DNA of 9,480 nt from CAZBDU01 sp964490725 (GCA_964490725.1 CAZBDU010000146.1:1-9480), one strand, 5' to 3'; counted from the first letter of the stretch, positions 1-6,818 are shown. Program-made: numbers and translations. The notes: generated by a model not told the origin, from the sequence alone.

Positions 1-80
1 GGGCGTGGCCGGGCGGCGGGGCGGCCGGGCGAAGGTAAGAGAGGCGGCAGGTGGGGGCGAGAGGGCCCGGGAGCGGGGTT
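1..80. other. G+C-rich leading stretch with no supported gene
   Basis: This stretch precedes the first supported gene. It is almost entirely G and C and holds a 9-base direct repeat (GGCCGGGCG at 7-15 and 23-31). One forward frame reads from the left edge to a TAA at 36-38, so the tail of an upstream gene could end there, but only eleven codons are visible and they cannot be identified. I see no clear terminator hairpin followed by a T run. Confidence 0.4.
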
Positions 81-109
81 TTGACAGCGCGGCGGCGCCT
101 TGTTACCTT
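81..109 (+). promoter_or_regulatory. Putative sigma-70-type promoter of the LolA-like gene
   Basis: A perfect TTGACA -35 box lies at 81-86. Seventeen bases later comes TACCTT (104-109), which keeps the most important -10 positions (T1, A2 and T6) but matches the consensus at only three of six. Transcription would begin near 116, only a base or two before the ATG at 118, so the message would be leaderless or nearly so. The lack of a Shine-Dalgarno sequence before that ATG agrees. The ideal spacing and the otherwise G+C-rich surroundings support the call; the weak -10 box limits it. Confidence 0.45.
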
Positions 110-117
110 CCTACTTG

Positions 118-873
118 ATGCGCGTTCCCAGGACCGTTGTGGCTCCGGTGCTCCTTGCAGCCCTGGCGGCGTGCCCCGCCGGGGCACTGACCCTGGAAGA
201 GGTCCTCGAAACAATGCGCGCCCAGGAGCGCCGCCTGGACGCGGAGGTCCACGACATGGTGTACCTGGCGGAGGCCACCCTGGTGGAGTGGCAGGACTTC
301 CCCGGCGGCAGGCAGCGGCGGCGCACGGAGTCGGTTCGCCGGGTGACCGTCGTTCGGCCGGACACCATGCGCAACGAGTACCTCTCCATGAGCATCGACG
401 GGCGACCGCTCAGCCAGGCGGAGATGCGCCGTGAGACGGGACGTGACCGCGGCCGCTCCGCCGCCCTGAAGAGCCCCTTCCGGGAGGATATGGCCGGGTT
501 GTACCTTTTTCGGCTCTCCGGATCCGAGCTCCTGGAGGGCGTGCCGGTGTGGGTGGTGGAGTTCGAGCCGCGCCAGGCGGGAGAGGGCCTGGGCAGGGGA
601 CGGGCGTACGTGGACGCCGCCGGCAGGCACGCGGTGGCGCTGGAGTTCACCCCCTCGCGGCTGCCCGGCGTGGTGAAGCACCTGCAGATGACCCTCAGGC
701 TGGCTCCGGTGGAGGGCTACTGGCTTCCCTCGCGGTTCACCATGGAGGCGAGGGTGAAGGTGCAATTCCTGTTCACCCTTGCGGAGCGCACCTTCAGCTT
801 CGAAGATCGATACTCCCACTACCGGCTGAACACGGCCTGCGGGCAGGCGCCGGCCAGGGAGGGCCCGCCATGA
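118..873 (+). CDS. LolA-like exported protein (outer-membrane lipoprotein-sorting-like)
   Basis: Encodes about 251 residues. The N-terminus is a signal peptide: basic start (MRVPR), a hydrophobic core, then either a lipobox (Leu16-Ala-Ala-Cys19) for lipid attachment or an AGA site after residue 23 for signal peptidase I. The mature part opens with a helix (LTLEEVLETM). Alternating beta segments with basic and aromatic positions follow, including a stretch near residues 155-190 typical of LolA/LolB-like folds that bind acyl chains (compare 'outer membrane lipoprotein-sorting protein'). I infer a periplasmic or membrane-anchored lipid or lipoprotein carrier; no specific function can be assigned. 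The ATG at 118 is preferred over an in-frame TTG at 100 because it puts the signal peptide at the very N-terminus and fits the promoter. The stop overlaps the next start (ATGA at 870-873), so the two genes are probably translated together. The family call rests on general pattern, not on a diagnostic motif. Confidence 0.6.
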   Translation: MRVPRTVVAPVLLAALAACPAGALTLEEVLETMRAQERRLDAEVHDMVYLAEATLVEWQDFPGGRQRRRTESVRRVTVVRPDTMRNEYLSMSIDGRPLSQAEMRRETGRDRGRSAALKSPFREDMAGLYLFRLSGSELLEGVPVWVVEFEPRQAGEGLGRGRAYVDAAGRHAVALEFTPSRLPGVVKHLQMTLRLAPVEGYWLPSRFTMEARVKVQFLFTLAERTFSFEDRYSHYRLNTACGQAPAREGPP

Positions 874-1829
874 CCGACGGCAAGGTGCAGGAGGTGCGGC
901 GTTTTCTGGAGCGGAAGGGCTGGGTGGGCCGGCCCGAGGAGGTGAGCTTCCTGGCCGCGGGGGAGTACAACGAGAACTACCTGGTTCGCTCCCAGGCCGG
1001 CCGCTTCGTCCTGCGGATCAACCACGGGAGCCAGCTGGGGCTGGCGGACCAGATCGGCTACGAGTACCGCGTGCTGAAGGCGGTGGAGCCTTCGGGAGTC
1101 ACCCCGCGGGCGCTGGGCCTGGACCTTCATCCGGAGGAGCTCGACGGGGGGACGCTGCTGATGGAGTACCTTCCCGGACGCTTTCTCGACTACCGCAGCG
1201 ACTGGGCCGAAGCCGCCCGGGTGCTGGCGCGGGTTCACGCGCTGCCCCCCGCCGAGGGGCTCCTGGTTCAGGAGGATCCCGTGGTGGCGATAGCCCGGGA
1301 AAGCCAGGGGCTCATCGCCCGCTATCCCGATCATCCCCTGACCCGACAGCGGGCGGAGCTGGAGCGCTATCAGGACAAGATCCGCACACTGGCGGAGACC
1401 ACGCGGGAGCTGTTCGCCGGAGAGCGCCTGTGCATCGTCAACTCGGAGGTGAACTCCCACAACTTCCTGGTGGACCAGGGCGGAGCGCGGCTGGTGGACT
1501 GGGAGAAGGCGGTGATCTCCAGCCGCTACCAGGACCTGGGCCATTTCCTGGTGCCCACCACCACCCTGTGGAAGAGCGACTACGTCTACTCTCAGGAGCT
1601 GAAGGTCGAGTTCCTGAGGGAGTATCGCAGCGCGGCGGGGCTCCGGATTCATCTCAGCGAGCTGCTGGAGAAGACCGGAATCCTGGAACGGACGATCCTC
1701 CTCAGGGCGCTCAGCTGGTGCTACATGGCCTACTACGAGTACACCCGGACGGAGCGCAGTCTGCGCAACCGGGACACCTTCGAGAAGATCAAGAGCTACC
1801 TGACGGACATCGAGTGCTTCCTCACCTGA
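870..1829 (+). CDS. APH/choline-kinase-fold phosphotransferase with altered catalytic motif
   Basis: Encodes 319 residues, a usual length for the aminoglycoside phosphotransferase / choline kinase (APH) superfamily. The N-lobe shows a nucleotide-loop region (GEYNENYLV, 31-39), a beta-strand with the basic residue expected to hold ATP (FVLRIN, 46-51), a helix-C glutamate (around Glu65) and a hinge (LLMEYLPG, 96-103). The C-lobe has the catalytic-loop and metal-binding segments: NSEVNSHNFL (191-200) and LVDWEK (208-213). In typical members the loop reads H-G-D-x-x-x-x-N; here His is Asn191 and the catalytic Asp is Glu193, while Asn198 and Asp210 are kept. It may phosphorylate a small hydroxyl compound, or be a divergent or inactive relative. 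The start is the ATG of the ATGA overlap, preceded by AGGGAGGG at 856-863. Its place directly before an ABC importer suggests that it acts on the imported compound. The substrate cannot be named. Confidence 0.8.
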   Translation: MTDGKVQEVRRFLERKGWVGRPEEVSFLAAGEYNENYLVRSQAGRFVLRINHGSQLGLADQIGYEYRVLKAVEPSGVTPRALGLDLHPEELDGGTLLMEYLPGRFLDYRSDWAEAARVLARVHALPPAEGLLVQEDPVVAIARESQGLIARYPDHPLTRQRAELERYQDKIRTLAETTRELFAGERLCIVNSEVNSHNFLVDQGGARLVDWEKAVISSRYQDLGHFLVPTTTLWKSDYVYSQELKVEFLREYRSAAGLRIHLSELLEKTGILERTILLRALSWCYMAYYEYTRTERSLRNRDTFEKIKSYLTDIECFLT

Positions 1830-1851
1830 CTGGAAAGGAGAGGCGAGGGGC

Positions 1852-2715
1852 GTGCGCCGCCTGACCGTTGCCTTCATGCTCTTCCCCGCGCTGGTGGTGA
1901 TCTCGGTGCTGTTCGCCGGCGGGCTGGTGCTCGGACTCTCCCAGAGCCTGGGCTACCTGCCGCTGATCGGCCGCTACCGGGTGAGCCTGGAGGCCTACCT
2001 GCGGCTGCTGGCCTCTCCGGGCTTCCTGCAGTCCCTGCTGCTGACCTTCTTCGTGGCGGCAGGGGCAACGGCGCTTGCCGTGGTGCTGGGCGTGGCCACC
2101 GCCCTGATCCTGAGGCGGCGTTTCCGCGGCGCGAGGGTGCTGACCGTCATCTACCAGCTCCCCCTGACGGTGCCGCACCTGGTGGCTGCCGCCGGTGTGC
2201 TGCTGCTGGTCTCGCAGAGCGGGCTGGCCGCCCGGCTGGCCTATCACGCCGGGCTGATAGCCGACAGCGCCTCCTTCCCGGTCCTCGTCTTCGACCCACT
2301 CAACCTGGGGGTGATCATGGTGTACGTCTGGAAGGAGGTGCCCTTCATCGGCCTGATCGCCCTGGCGGTGCTCCAGTCCCTGGGGGAGGACTACGAGCAG
2401 CAGGCCAGAACGCTGGGGGCCACGCGGGGGCAGAGCTTCCGCCACGTGCTTTTGCCCCTGATCCTGCCCGGAATTCTGCCGGGGTCGATCATCATCTTCG
2501 CCTATGTCTTCGGCTCCTTCGAGGTCCCCTATCTGCTGGGGCGCACCTTCCCGGCGATGCTGTCTGTGCTCTCCTACCGCTACTACGTGGACGTGGACCT
2601 GGACGCTCGCCCGCAGGCCATGGCCATGAGTGTGCTGATCGCCGCCGTCGTGCTGGTGCTGGTGATCCTGTACCACCGGGCTGCAGGCAGGTTCGCCGGA
2701 GGGCGCCGGCCGTGA
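1852..2715 (+). CDS. ABC importer permease 1 (PotB/ThiP/CysT-type)
   Basis: Encodes a 287-residue inner-membrane protein with about six hydrophobic segments (near residues 5-29, 60-87, 97-121, 151-175, 206-228 and 257-276). The cytoplasmic EAA loop that docks on the ATPase is clear: DYEQQARTLGA at 180-190, continuing to the conserved LPLILPGILPG (201-211). This is the binding-protein-dependent transport permease family that includes the polyamine, thiamine, sulfate, molybdate and iron(III) importers; sequence alone does not tell which solute is moved. It starts with GTG, preceded by AAAGGAG at 1834-1840 and further purine-rich sequence closer in. It follows the kinase-like gene after 22 bases and overlaps permease 2 by four bases (GTGA), so it belongs to the same operon. 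Confidence 0.9.
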   Translation: MRRLTVAFMLFPALVVISVLFAGGLVLGLSQSLGYLPLIGRYRVSLEAYLRLLASPGFLQSLLLTFFVAAGATALAVVLGVATALILRRRFRGARVLTVIYQLPLTVPHLVAAAGVLLLVSQSGLAARLAYHAGLIADSASFPVLVFDPLNLGVIMVYVWKEVPFIGLIALAVLQSLGEDYEQQARTLGATRGQSFRHVLLPLILPGILPGSIIIFAYVFGSFEVPYLLGRTFPAMLSVLSYRYYVDVDLDARPQAMAMSVLIAAVVLVLVILYHRAAGRFAGGRRP

Positions 2716-3545
2716 AGGCCTCCAACGACCGCAGGCGGCCGGCAGCGCGGGCGCTGCGCCTGGCGGCGCTGGCTGGAATCGTGGCCGGGGTCCTCCTGCC
2801 TCTGGCGCCGCTTCTGCCCTGGTCGGTGAGCCACCGCTGGTTCTTCCCCGGTCTGCTCCCCGAGGGGCTGAGCCTCAGGGCGTGGAGCTACCTGGCCTCT
2901 CCGCTGTCCGGCGTGGGCCGGGCGCTGGCCAACAGCCTGGGGATCGCCTCGGCGGTCACCGCCATCGCGTTGCTGATCGGCGTGCCCGCCGGCAGGGCCC
3001 TGGGGCTGGGACGCTTCCGCGGCAAGGGCCTCGTGGAGCTGATGGTGCTGGCGCCGATCGTGGTTCCCGGCCTGGCGGTGACCATGGGCGTGCACGTCAT
3101 GCTGATCCGCCTGGGGCTGGCGGACACGGTGGCAGGGGTGGTGCTGGTCCACCTCCTGCCTACGCTGCCCTACATGGTGATGGTGATGTCGGGGGTCTTC
3201 GCCAATTTCGACACCGACTACGAGCAGCAGGCCCGCTCGCTGGGAGCGGGGGCTCTGGCCACCCTGCGGCTCGTGACCCTCCCTGCGGTCATCCCCGGGG
3301 TGGTCACCGGTGCGCTGTTCGTCTTCCTCATTTCCTGGAGCCAGTACATCCTCACGGTCCTGGTGGGGGGAGGAAGGGTGATCACCCTTCCTCTGCTGCT
3401 GTTCTCCTTCGCCGGCGCGGGGGACAACGCCCTGACCGCGGCGGTGAGCCTCATCTTCGTGGCGCCGGCCGTGCCGATCCTGCTGGCCACTTCGCGCTAC
3501 CTGTCCGGGGAGTCCGGCGCCCTGGGCGGCCTGGGGCGCCTGTGA
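2712..3545 (+). CDS. ABC importer permease 2 (PotC/ThiP-type)
   Basis: Encodes a 277-residue inner-membrane permease with about six hydrophobic segments (near 15-36, 72-95, 107-131, 139-160, 193-218 and 241-260). Its EAA loop (DYEQQARSLGA, 169-179, followed by TLPAVIPGVVTG at 189-200) nearly duplicates that of permease 1; the DNA is identical over 18 bases (2389-2406 and 3216-3233). The two probably form a heterodimeric channel. It starts with the GTG at 2712 inside the stop of permease 1, and GGAGGG at 2698-2703 serves as ribosome binding site at eight bases. It ends in a second GTGA overlap with the ATPase gene. The N-terminus before the first membrane segment is rich in arginine, as expected for a cytoplasmic end. 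Confidence 0.9.
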   Translation: MKASNDRRRPAARALRLAALAGIVAGVLLPLAPLLPWSVSHRWFFPGLLPEGLSLRAWSYLASPLSGVGRALANSLGIASAVTAIALLIGVPAGRALGLGRFRGKGLVELMVLAPIVVPGLAVTMGVHVMLIRLGLADTVAGVVLVHLLPTLPYMVMVMSGVFANFDTDYEQQARSLGAGALATLRLVTLPAVIPGVVTGALFVFLISWSQYILTVLVGGGRVITLPLLLFSFAGAGDNALTAAVSLIFVAPAVPILLATSRYLSGESGALGGLGRL

Positions 3546-4576
3546 CCACCGTGAGCCTGCGCGGGCTTACCAAGGCCTACCCGGGCTCGCCGCGGCCGGC
3601 CGTCTCCGGGCTGGACCTGGAGGTGCGAGCCGGGGAGCTGGTGGCGCTGCTGGGCCCCTCGGGCTGCGGCAAGACCACGACTCTGAAGATGATCGCCGGG
3701 CTGCTGGCCCCGTCCTCGGGGGAGGTGCTGTTCGACGGGGAGCCGGTGACCGGAATCAGGCCGGAGAAGAGGCAGGCGGTGATGGTCTTTCAGAACACGC
3801 TGCTCTTTCCCACCATGACCGTGGCGGACAACATCGCCTTCGGGCTGCGGATGAGGCGGGTGAACCGCGAAGAGGCGGCCGAAAGGGTCGGCGAGATGGC
3901 GGCCCTGATGCAGCTTCGGGGGCTGGAGTCCCGCCGGCCCGCCGAGCTGTCCGGCGGCCAGAAGCAGCGCGTGGCCCTGGCGAGGGCGCTGGTGGTCCGC
4001 CCCAGGGTGCTGCTCCTGGACGAGCCCCTGTCGAGCCTGGACGCCTACCTGCGGGAGGAGATGCGAGAGCTGATTCTTACCACGCAGCGGGCCGCCGGCG
4101 TGACCACGATCTTCGTGACCCACGACCAGCAGGAGGCGGTTCTGCTGGCCGATCGGGTGGCCCTCATGTTCGACGGCCAGCTGCAGCAGTTCAGCGAGCC
4201 CAGGCGCTTCTACGAGCGGCCCGCCACCCGGCGGATCGCCCTGTTCTTTGGGTGCAGGAACTTCCTGCGGGGACGGAAGGAAGGGGCGCGGGTGCGCACC
4301 CGGGTGGGCGAGTTCCGCTGCCGCGCGGACGGTCCGGCCGGAGAGGTGCTGCTCATGGTGCGGCCGGAGGCGGTGGAGATCGGAGGCGGGGAGAACAGCT
4401 TCGAGGCGGGGGTGAAGCGCCAGACCTACCTGGGCACGCACACCCGCTACCGCATCGACGTGGACGGCCGGGATTGGGAGGTGCTGGGGCCGCCGTCGGA
4501 GGCAGGTCTGGAGGGCAGGCGCCTGCGCTTCCGGCTGCCGGCGGGGCGCATCTGGCTGCTTCAGGAGCCGCGGTGA
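3542..4576 (+). CDS. ABC importer ATP-binding protein with C-terminal TOBE domain
   Basis: Encodes 344 residues. All the motifs of a working ABC ATPase are present: Walker A GPSGCGKT (38-45), Q-loop Gln84, signature LSGGQ (136-140), Walker B VLLLDEP (156-162), the D-loop SSLD and H-loop His194. A regulatory region follows from about residue 240, with the TOBE-type motif LMVRPEAVEI (271-280). This is the layout of the PotA/FbpC/CysA/ThiQ/ModC group, which drives uptake of polyamines, iron, sulfate, thiamine or molybdate. The ATPase acts on the cytoplasmic face with the two permeases upstream. The start is taken as the GTG at 3542 that overlaps the permease 2 stop; a GTG three codons later (3551) is possible. 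The open frame extends further upstream, but that part is a shadow of permease 2. No solute-binding protein gene is present in the window. Confidence 0.93.
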   Translation: MTTVSLRGLTKAYPGSPRPAVSGLDLEVRAGELVALLGPSGCGKTTTLKMIAGLLAPSSGEVLFDGEPVTGIRPEKRQAVMVFQNTLLFPTMTVADNIAFGLRMRRVNREEAAERVGEMAALMQLRGLESRRPAELSGGQKQRVALARALVVRPRVLLLDEPLSSLDAYLREEMRELILTTQRAAGVTTIFVTHDQQEAVLLADRVALMFDGQLQQFSEPRRFYERPATRRIALFFGCRNFLRGRKEGARVRTRVGEFRCRADGPAGEVLLMVRPEAVEIGGGENSFEAGVKRQTYLGTHTRYRIDVDGRDWEVLGPPSEAGLEGRRLRFRLPAGRIWLLQEPR

Positions 4577-5316
4577 TGCCGCCGCGGCGAGGGCGGGCGG
4601 CCCCGGAGCTGTCCATCGTGATCCCGGTCTACCGGGAGATGGCCAATATCAACGGCTGCCTGGAGCATCTGCGGGGCCAGCCCGGCATCGAGAGCGCGGA
4701 GGTGATCGTAGTGGACGGCCGGGAGGGGTCCACCCTGGAGGCGATCCGCAGGTGGGACAACCCCTTCGCCCTGCGCGCGGTGGTCGCTCCGAAGGGCCGC
4801 GGCCGGCAGCTGAATGCAGGCGCGGAAGCGGCCCGGGGGCAGATCCTGCTCTTCTTGCACGTGGACACCCTGCTGCCGCTGCGTGCCCTGTCCCGGGTGC
4901 GGCGCGCCCTGGACCGCGCGGACGTAGGCGCCTTCTCCCTGGGTGTGGCCGCCCCCGGCGCGCTGCTGCGCCTGTGGCTCAAGGCCGTCAACCTGCGCAA
5001 GGCCCTGTCGGGCACCCCATACGGAGACCAGGGGTACTTCCTGCGGCGTGAGCTGTTCCTGGCGCTGGGGGGATTCCGCGAGATTCCGATCATGGAGGAC
5101 GTGGAGCTCATGCGGAGGGTGCGCCGCCGGGGTCTGCGCCTGGAGATCCTCTCCGCCAGGGTCCTGACCTCCGATCGCCGCTGGCGCCGGCGGGGCTACC
5201 TTGCGAACTTCCTGCGCAACGCCCTGCTGTACCTGCTCTTCCACATGGGCGTTCCGGCCGAGCGGCTGGCGCGCCTGTACCGGCCCAACTATGACAAAGT
5301 CGACTCGGGTTCGTGA
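4576..5316 (+). CDS. Family-2 glycosyltransferase, TIGR04283-like ('rSAM/selenodomain-associated transferase 2')
   Basis: Encodes 246 residues with a GT-A fold. Visible landmarks are the first strand ELSIVIPVYRE (11-21), VIVVDG (43-48) for nucleotide binding, KGRGRQLNAGA (73-83), the metal-binding DXD-like HVDT (95-98), the acceptor-loop YGDQG (149-153) and MEDVEL (173-178), which carries the probable catalytic acid. The trio RQLNAGA, YGDQG and MEDVEL is characteristic of the small bacterial group named 'transferase 2, rSAM/selenodomain-associated' (mycofactocin MftF-like). It probably transfers a sugar from a nucleotide donor; donor and acceptor are unknown. A hydrophobic segment near 213-224 could touch the membrane. 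The ATG at 4576 overlaps the ATPase stop (TGATG), with AGGAG at 4563-4567. It is the last gene of the first block, before a 64-base gap. Confidence 0.88.
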   Translation: MPPRRGRAAPELSIVIPVYREMANINGCLEHLRGQPGIESAEVIVVDGREGSTLEAIRRWDNPFALRAVVAPKGRGRQLNAGAEAARGQILLFLHVDTLLPLRALSRVRRALDRADVGAFSLGVAAPGALLRLWLKAVNLRKALSGTPYGDQGYFLRRELFLALGGFREIPIMEDVELMRRVRRRGLRLEILSARVLTSDRRWRRRGYLANFLRNALLYLLFHMGVPAERLARLYRPNYDKVDSGS

Positions 5317-5318
5317 TA

Positions 5319-5349
5319 CTTCCGTGACGGGTGGCCGGTACCTTCCGTG
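5319..5349 (+). repeat. Short direct repeat CTTCCGTG in the gap before the TVP38 gene
   Basis: The octamer CTTCCGTG occurs at 5319-5326 and again at 5342-5349, a period of 23 bases or about two helical turns. Both copies follow a TAC (TAC at 5317-5319, TACC at 5339-5342). They lie in the only intergenic gap of appreciable length in the rightward gene chain (5317-5380). They could be a binding site for a regulator of the second block, or chance. I found no convincing -35/-10 pair here, although TACCTT at 5339-5344 matches the proposed -10 box at 104-109. Confidence 0.3.
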
Positions 5350-5380
5350 GGTGAGAGGCGTTGGAAAGGGGTTGTAGAGA

Positions 5381-6121
5381 ATGAGGAAATACGTGGTTCG
5401 GCTGGCCATCCTGGCGGCGATCGTGGTCGCGGTGTTCGCGCTCATCCGCTTTACTCCGCTGGGAGAGTACCTGAACCTCGGGCGGCTGCAGGAGAACAAG
5501 GAAGCCCTGAAAGCGGTGGTGGAAAGGCACTACCTTCTGTCCGTGCTGGTCTACATTGCGGCCTACATCGGAGTGGTGGCCCTGTCCATCCCGGGAGCCA
5601 CGGTCCTGACCCTGCTCGGGGGCTTCTTCTACGGAGTGGCGCCGGCTACCCTCTACATCAACGTCGGGGCCACGCTGGGCGCCACCATCGTGTTTCTGGC
5701 GGCGCGCTTCTTCCTGGGAGAGATGATCCAGACCAGGTACGGCGAGAAGCTCTCGCGCTTCAACCGGGAGATCGAGGCGAACGGCAAGAACTACCTGCTC
5801 ACGCTGCGCCTGATTCCCCTGTTCCCCTTCTGGATGATCAACCTGTTCGCCGGAGTAACCAGGATCAGGACCAGGACGTTTGTCTGGACCACCAGCCTGG
5901 GCATCATTCCCGGCTCCGCGGTGTACGCCTACGCCGGCTACGCGGTGAACGATCTGGGCAAGAGTGGGGTCCCGAAGAACATCATCTTCGCCCTCCTGCT
6001 GCTGGCGGCGCTGAGCATCGTTCCGGTGGCGGTGCGCAAGATCCGCGCCCGCAGGGCCGGTGGACAGGGCCCGCACGAGGAGGTCTGCGGGTCCGACGAC
6101 GGCGGGCGTGCGGAGCGCTGA
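5381..6121 (+). CDS. TVP38/TMEM64 (DedA/VTT domain) family membrane protein
   Basis: Encodes a 246-residue inner-membrane protein. A first hydrophobic helix (about 6-23) is followed by the VTT/SNARE-associated domain. It carries both re-entrant-loop hallmarks of the family: IPGATVLTLLGGFFYG (70-85), and LRLIPLFPFWMINLFAGVTR (142-161) with its conserved Arg, prolines and Asn. Further membrane segments lie near 86-110, 165-187 and 199-218, and the tail is charged. Members are linked to lipid scrambling or flipping, membrane homeostasis and, for some bacterial ones, transport of metal or selenium oxyanions; the exact role here is unknown. The ATG is supported by GGAAAGGGG at 5363-5371, nine bases upstream. 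Genes of this family often sit beside, or are fused to, MerA-like FAD reductases, and such a gene lies two genes downstream. Confidence 0.9.
   Translation: MRKYVVRLAILAAIVVAVFALIRFTPLGEYLNLGRLQENKEALKAVVERHYLLSVLVYIAAYIGVVALSIPGATVLTLLGGFFYGVAPATLYINVGATLGATIVFLAARFFLGEMIQTRYGEKLSRFNREIEANGKNYLLTLRLIPLFPFWMINLFAGVTRIRTRTFVWTTSLGIIPGSAVYAYAGYAVNDLGKSGVPKNIIFALLLLAALSIVPVAVRKIRARRAGGQGPHEEVCGSDDGGRAER
6112..6115 (+). promoter_or_regulatory. Ribosome binding site that decides the DUF2064 gene start
   Basis: GGAG lies seven bases before the GTG at 6123. This supports that start over the in-frame GTG codons at 6060 and 6108, which would add residues that do not resemble the family's N-terminus. 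Confidence 0.5.
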
Positions 6122-6122
6122 G

Positions 6123-6818
6123 GTGCGAGGGGAACGCCTGATTCTGTTCCTCAAGGATCCCGGCGGCCGGGTGAAGACCCGCCTGGCGGTGCAGCTCGGA
6201 GCCGCCCTGGCCCGGGAGACGTACCGGGCGATGGTGGCGGACCTGCTGGCCAACCTGGAGCCGGTGCAGGAGCTGATCGTGCCCTATCTGGACCCCGACG
6301 GGTGTGCGCCGGGCAGCCCTGGCGCCGGCTGCGCCGGCTGGGACCTGCCGCGCCGGCGGCTGCAGCGTGGAGCGGACCTGGGGGAGCGCATGGCGGGCGC
6401 CTTTCGGGAGGTGTTCGGCGAGGGTGCCCGCCGGGTGCTGCTGATCGGCTCGGACATCCCGCAAGTGGACGCCTCCCTGATCCGCTCCTACATGCGGCGG
6501 CTCGGGCGCCACGACATGGTGTTCGGTCCGGCCGCCGACGGGGGATATTACCTGATCGGTTTGCGCCCCGGGAGCCTGGACCGCCGGCTGTTCCAGGGCA
6601 TCTCCTGGAGCACTGAGCGGGTCTACCGGCAGACGCTGGAGCGCGCCCGCTGGCTGGGGCTGTCCTGCTTCTCCGGGCCGGTCCTGCGCGACATCGACAC
6701 CCTCGAGGACCTGCTGGCCGTGGCGGCCGGGCAGCCCCGGGGAAGGCTGGCGGCGCTGGCGGCCAGCCTGGCGGGAGAGAAAGGAGCCGGCAGGTGGCCA
6801 GATACTCTCACGACGTGA
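6123..6818 (+). CDS. DUF2064 GT-A-fold transferase, TIGR04282-like ('rSAM/selenodomain-associated transferase 1')
   Basis: Encodes 231 residues. The N-terminus LILFLKDPGGRVKTRLA (6-22) matches the nucleotide-binding start of the family, whose members usually read LILFxKxPxPGxVKTRLA. GSDIPQV (109-115) and GPAADGGYYLIGL (135-147) are the other conserved blocks, and DIDTLEDL (190-197) ends the core. This CofC-like GT-A-fold group is called 'transferase 1, rSAM/selenodomain-associated' and often shares loci with the 'transferase 2' family, represented here by the gene at 4576-5316. It is probably a cytoplasmic nucleotidyl- or glycosyl-transferase of unknown substrate. The GTG at 6123 is chosen because it follows the TVP38 stop by one base and has GGAG in front. 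The 3' end overlaps the MerA-like gene by 25 bases in another frame. An insert near residues 57-75 (rich in Gly, Pro and Cys) occupies the expected variable loop. Confidence 0.85.
   Translation: MRGERLILFLKDPGGRVKTRLAVQLGAALARETYRAMVADLLANLEPVQELIVPYLDPDGCAPGSPGAGCAGWDLPRRRLQRGADLGERMAGAFREVFGEGARRVLLIGSDIPQVDASLIRSYMRRLGRHDMVFGPAADGGYYLIGLRPGSLDRRLFQGISWSTERVYRQTLERARWLGLSCFSGPVLRDIDTLEDLLAVAAGQPRGRLAALAASLAGEKGAGRWPDTLTT
6780..6786 (+). promoter_or_regulatory. Strong ribosome binding site of the MerA-like gene
   Basis: AAAGGAG sits seven bases before the GTG at 6794, inside the end of the DUF2064 gene. It fixes this GTG as the start and explains how a gene overlapping its neighbour by 25 bases can be translated efficiently. 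Confidence 0.65.

Noticed and set aside
3..38. Possible tail of an upstream gene ending in TAA at 36-38
   Set aside because: Only eleven codons are visible and nothing identifies them as coding.
103..819. Long minus-strand open frames opposite the LolA-like gene
   Set aside because: They are antisense to a well-supported gene, have low-complexity His/Arg/Pro/Gly-rich translations and show no recognisable motif; they come from the high G+C codon bias.
549..869. N-terminal extension of the kinase-like reading frame
   Set aside because: It lies within the LolA-like gene in another frame and has a low-complexity translation; the ATG at 870 has a good ribosome binding site.
819..2676. Two large minus-strand open frames opposite the kinase-like gene and permease 1
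   Set aside because: The translations are Gln/His/Gly-rich shadows without domains, while the plus-strand genes have clear families and ribosome binding sites.
2389..3233. 18-base identical repeat in the two permeases as a mobile or recombination repeat
   Set aside because: It encodes the conserved EAA loop in both paralogous permeases, so protein constraint and ancestry explain it.
2882..3541. N-terminal extension of the ATPase reading frame
   Set aside because: The frame is open, but the translation is Gly/Arg/Pro-rich and overlaps permease 2; the ABC domain begins just after the GTG at 3542, so no fusion is claimed.
3497..4441. Minus-strand 314-codon open frame opposite the ATPase
   Set aside because: The plus strand encodes every ABC motif in order; the antisense translation is low-complexity and motif-free.
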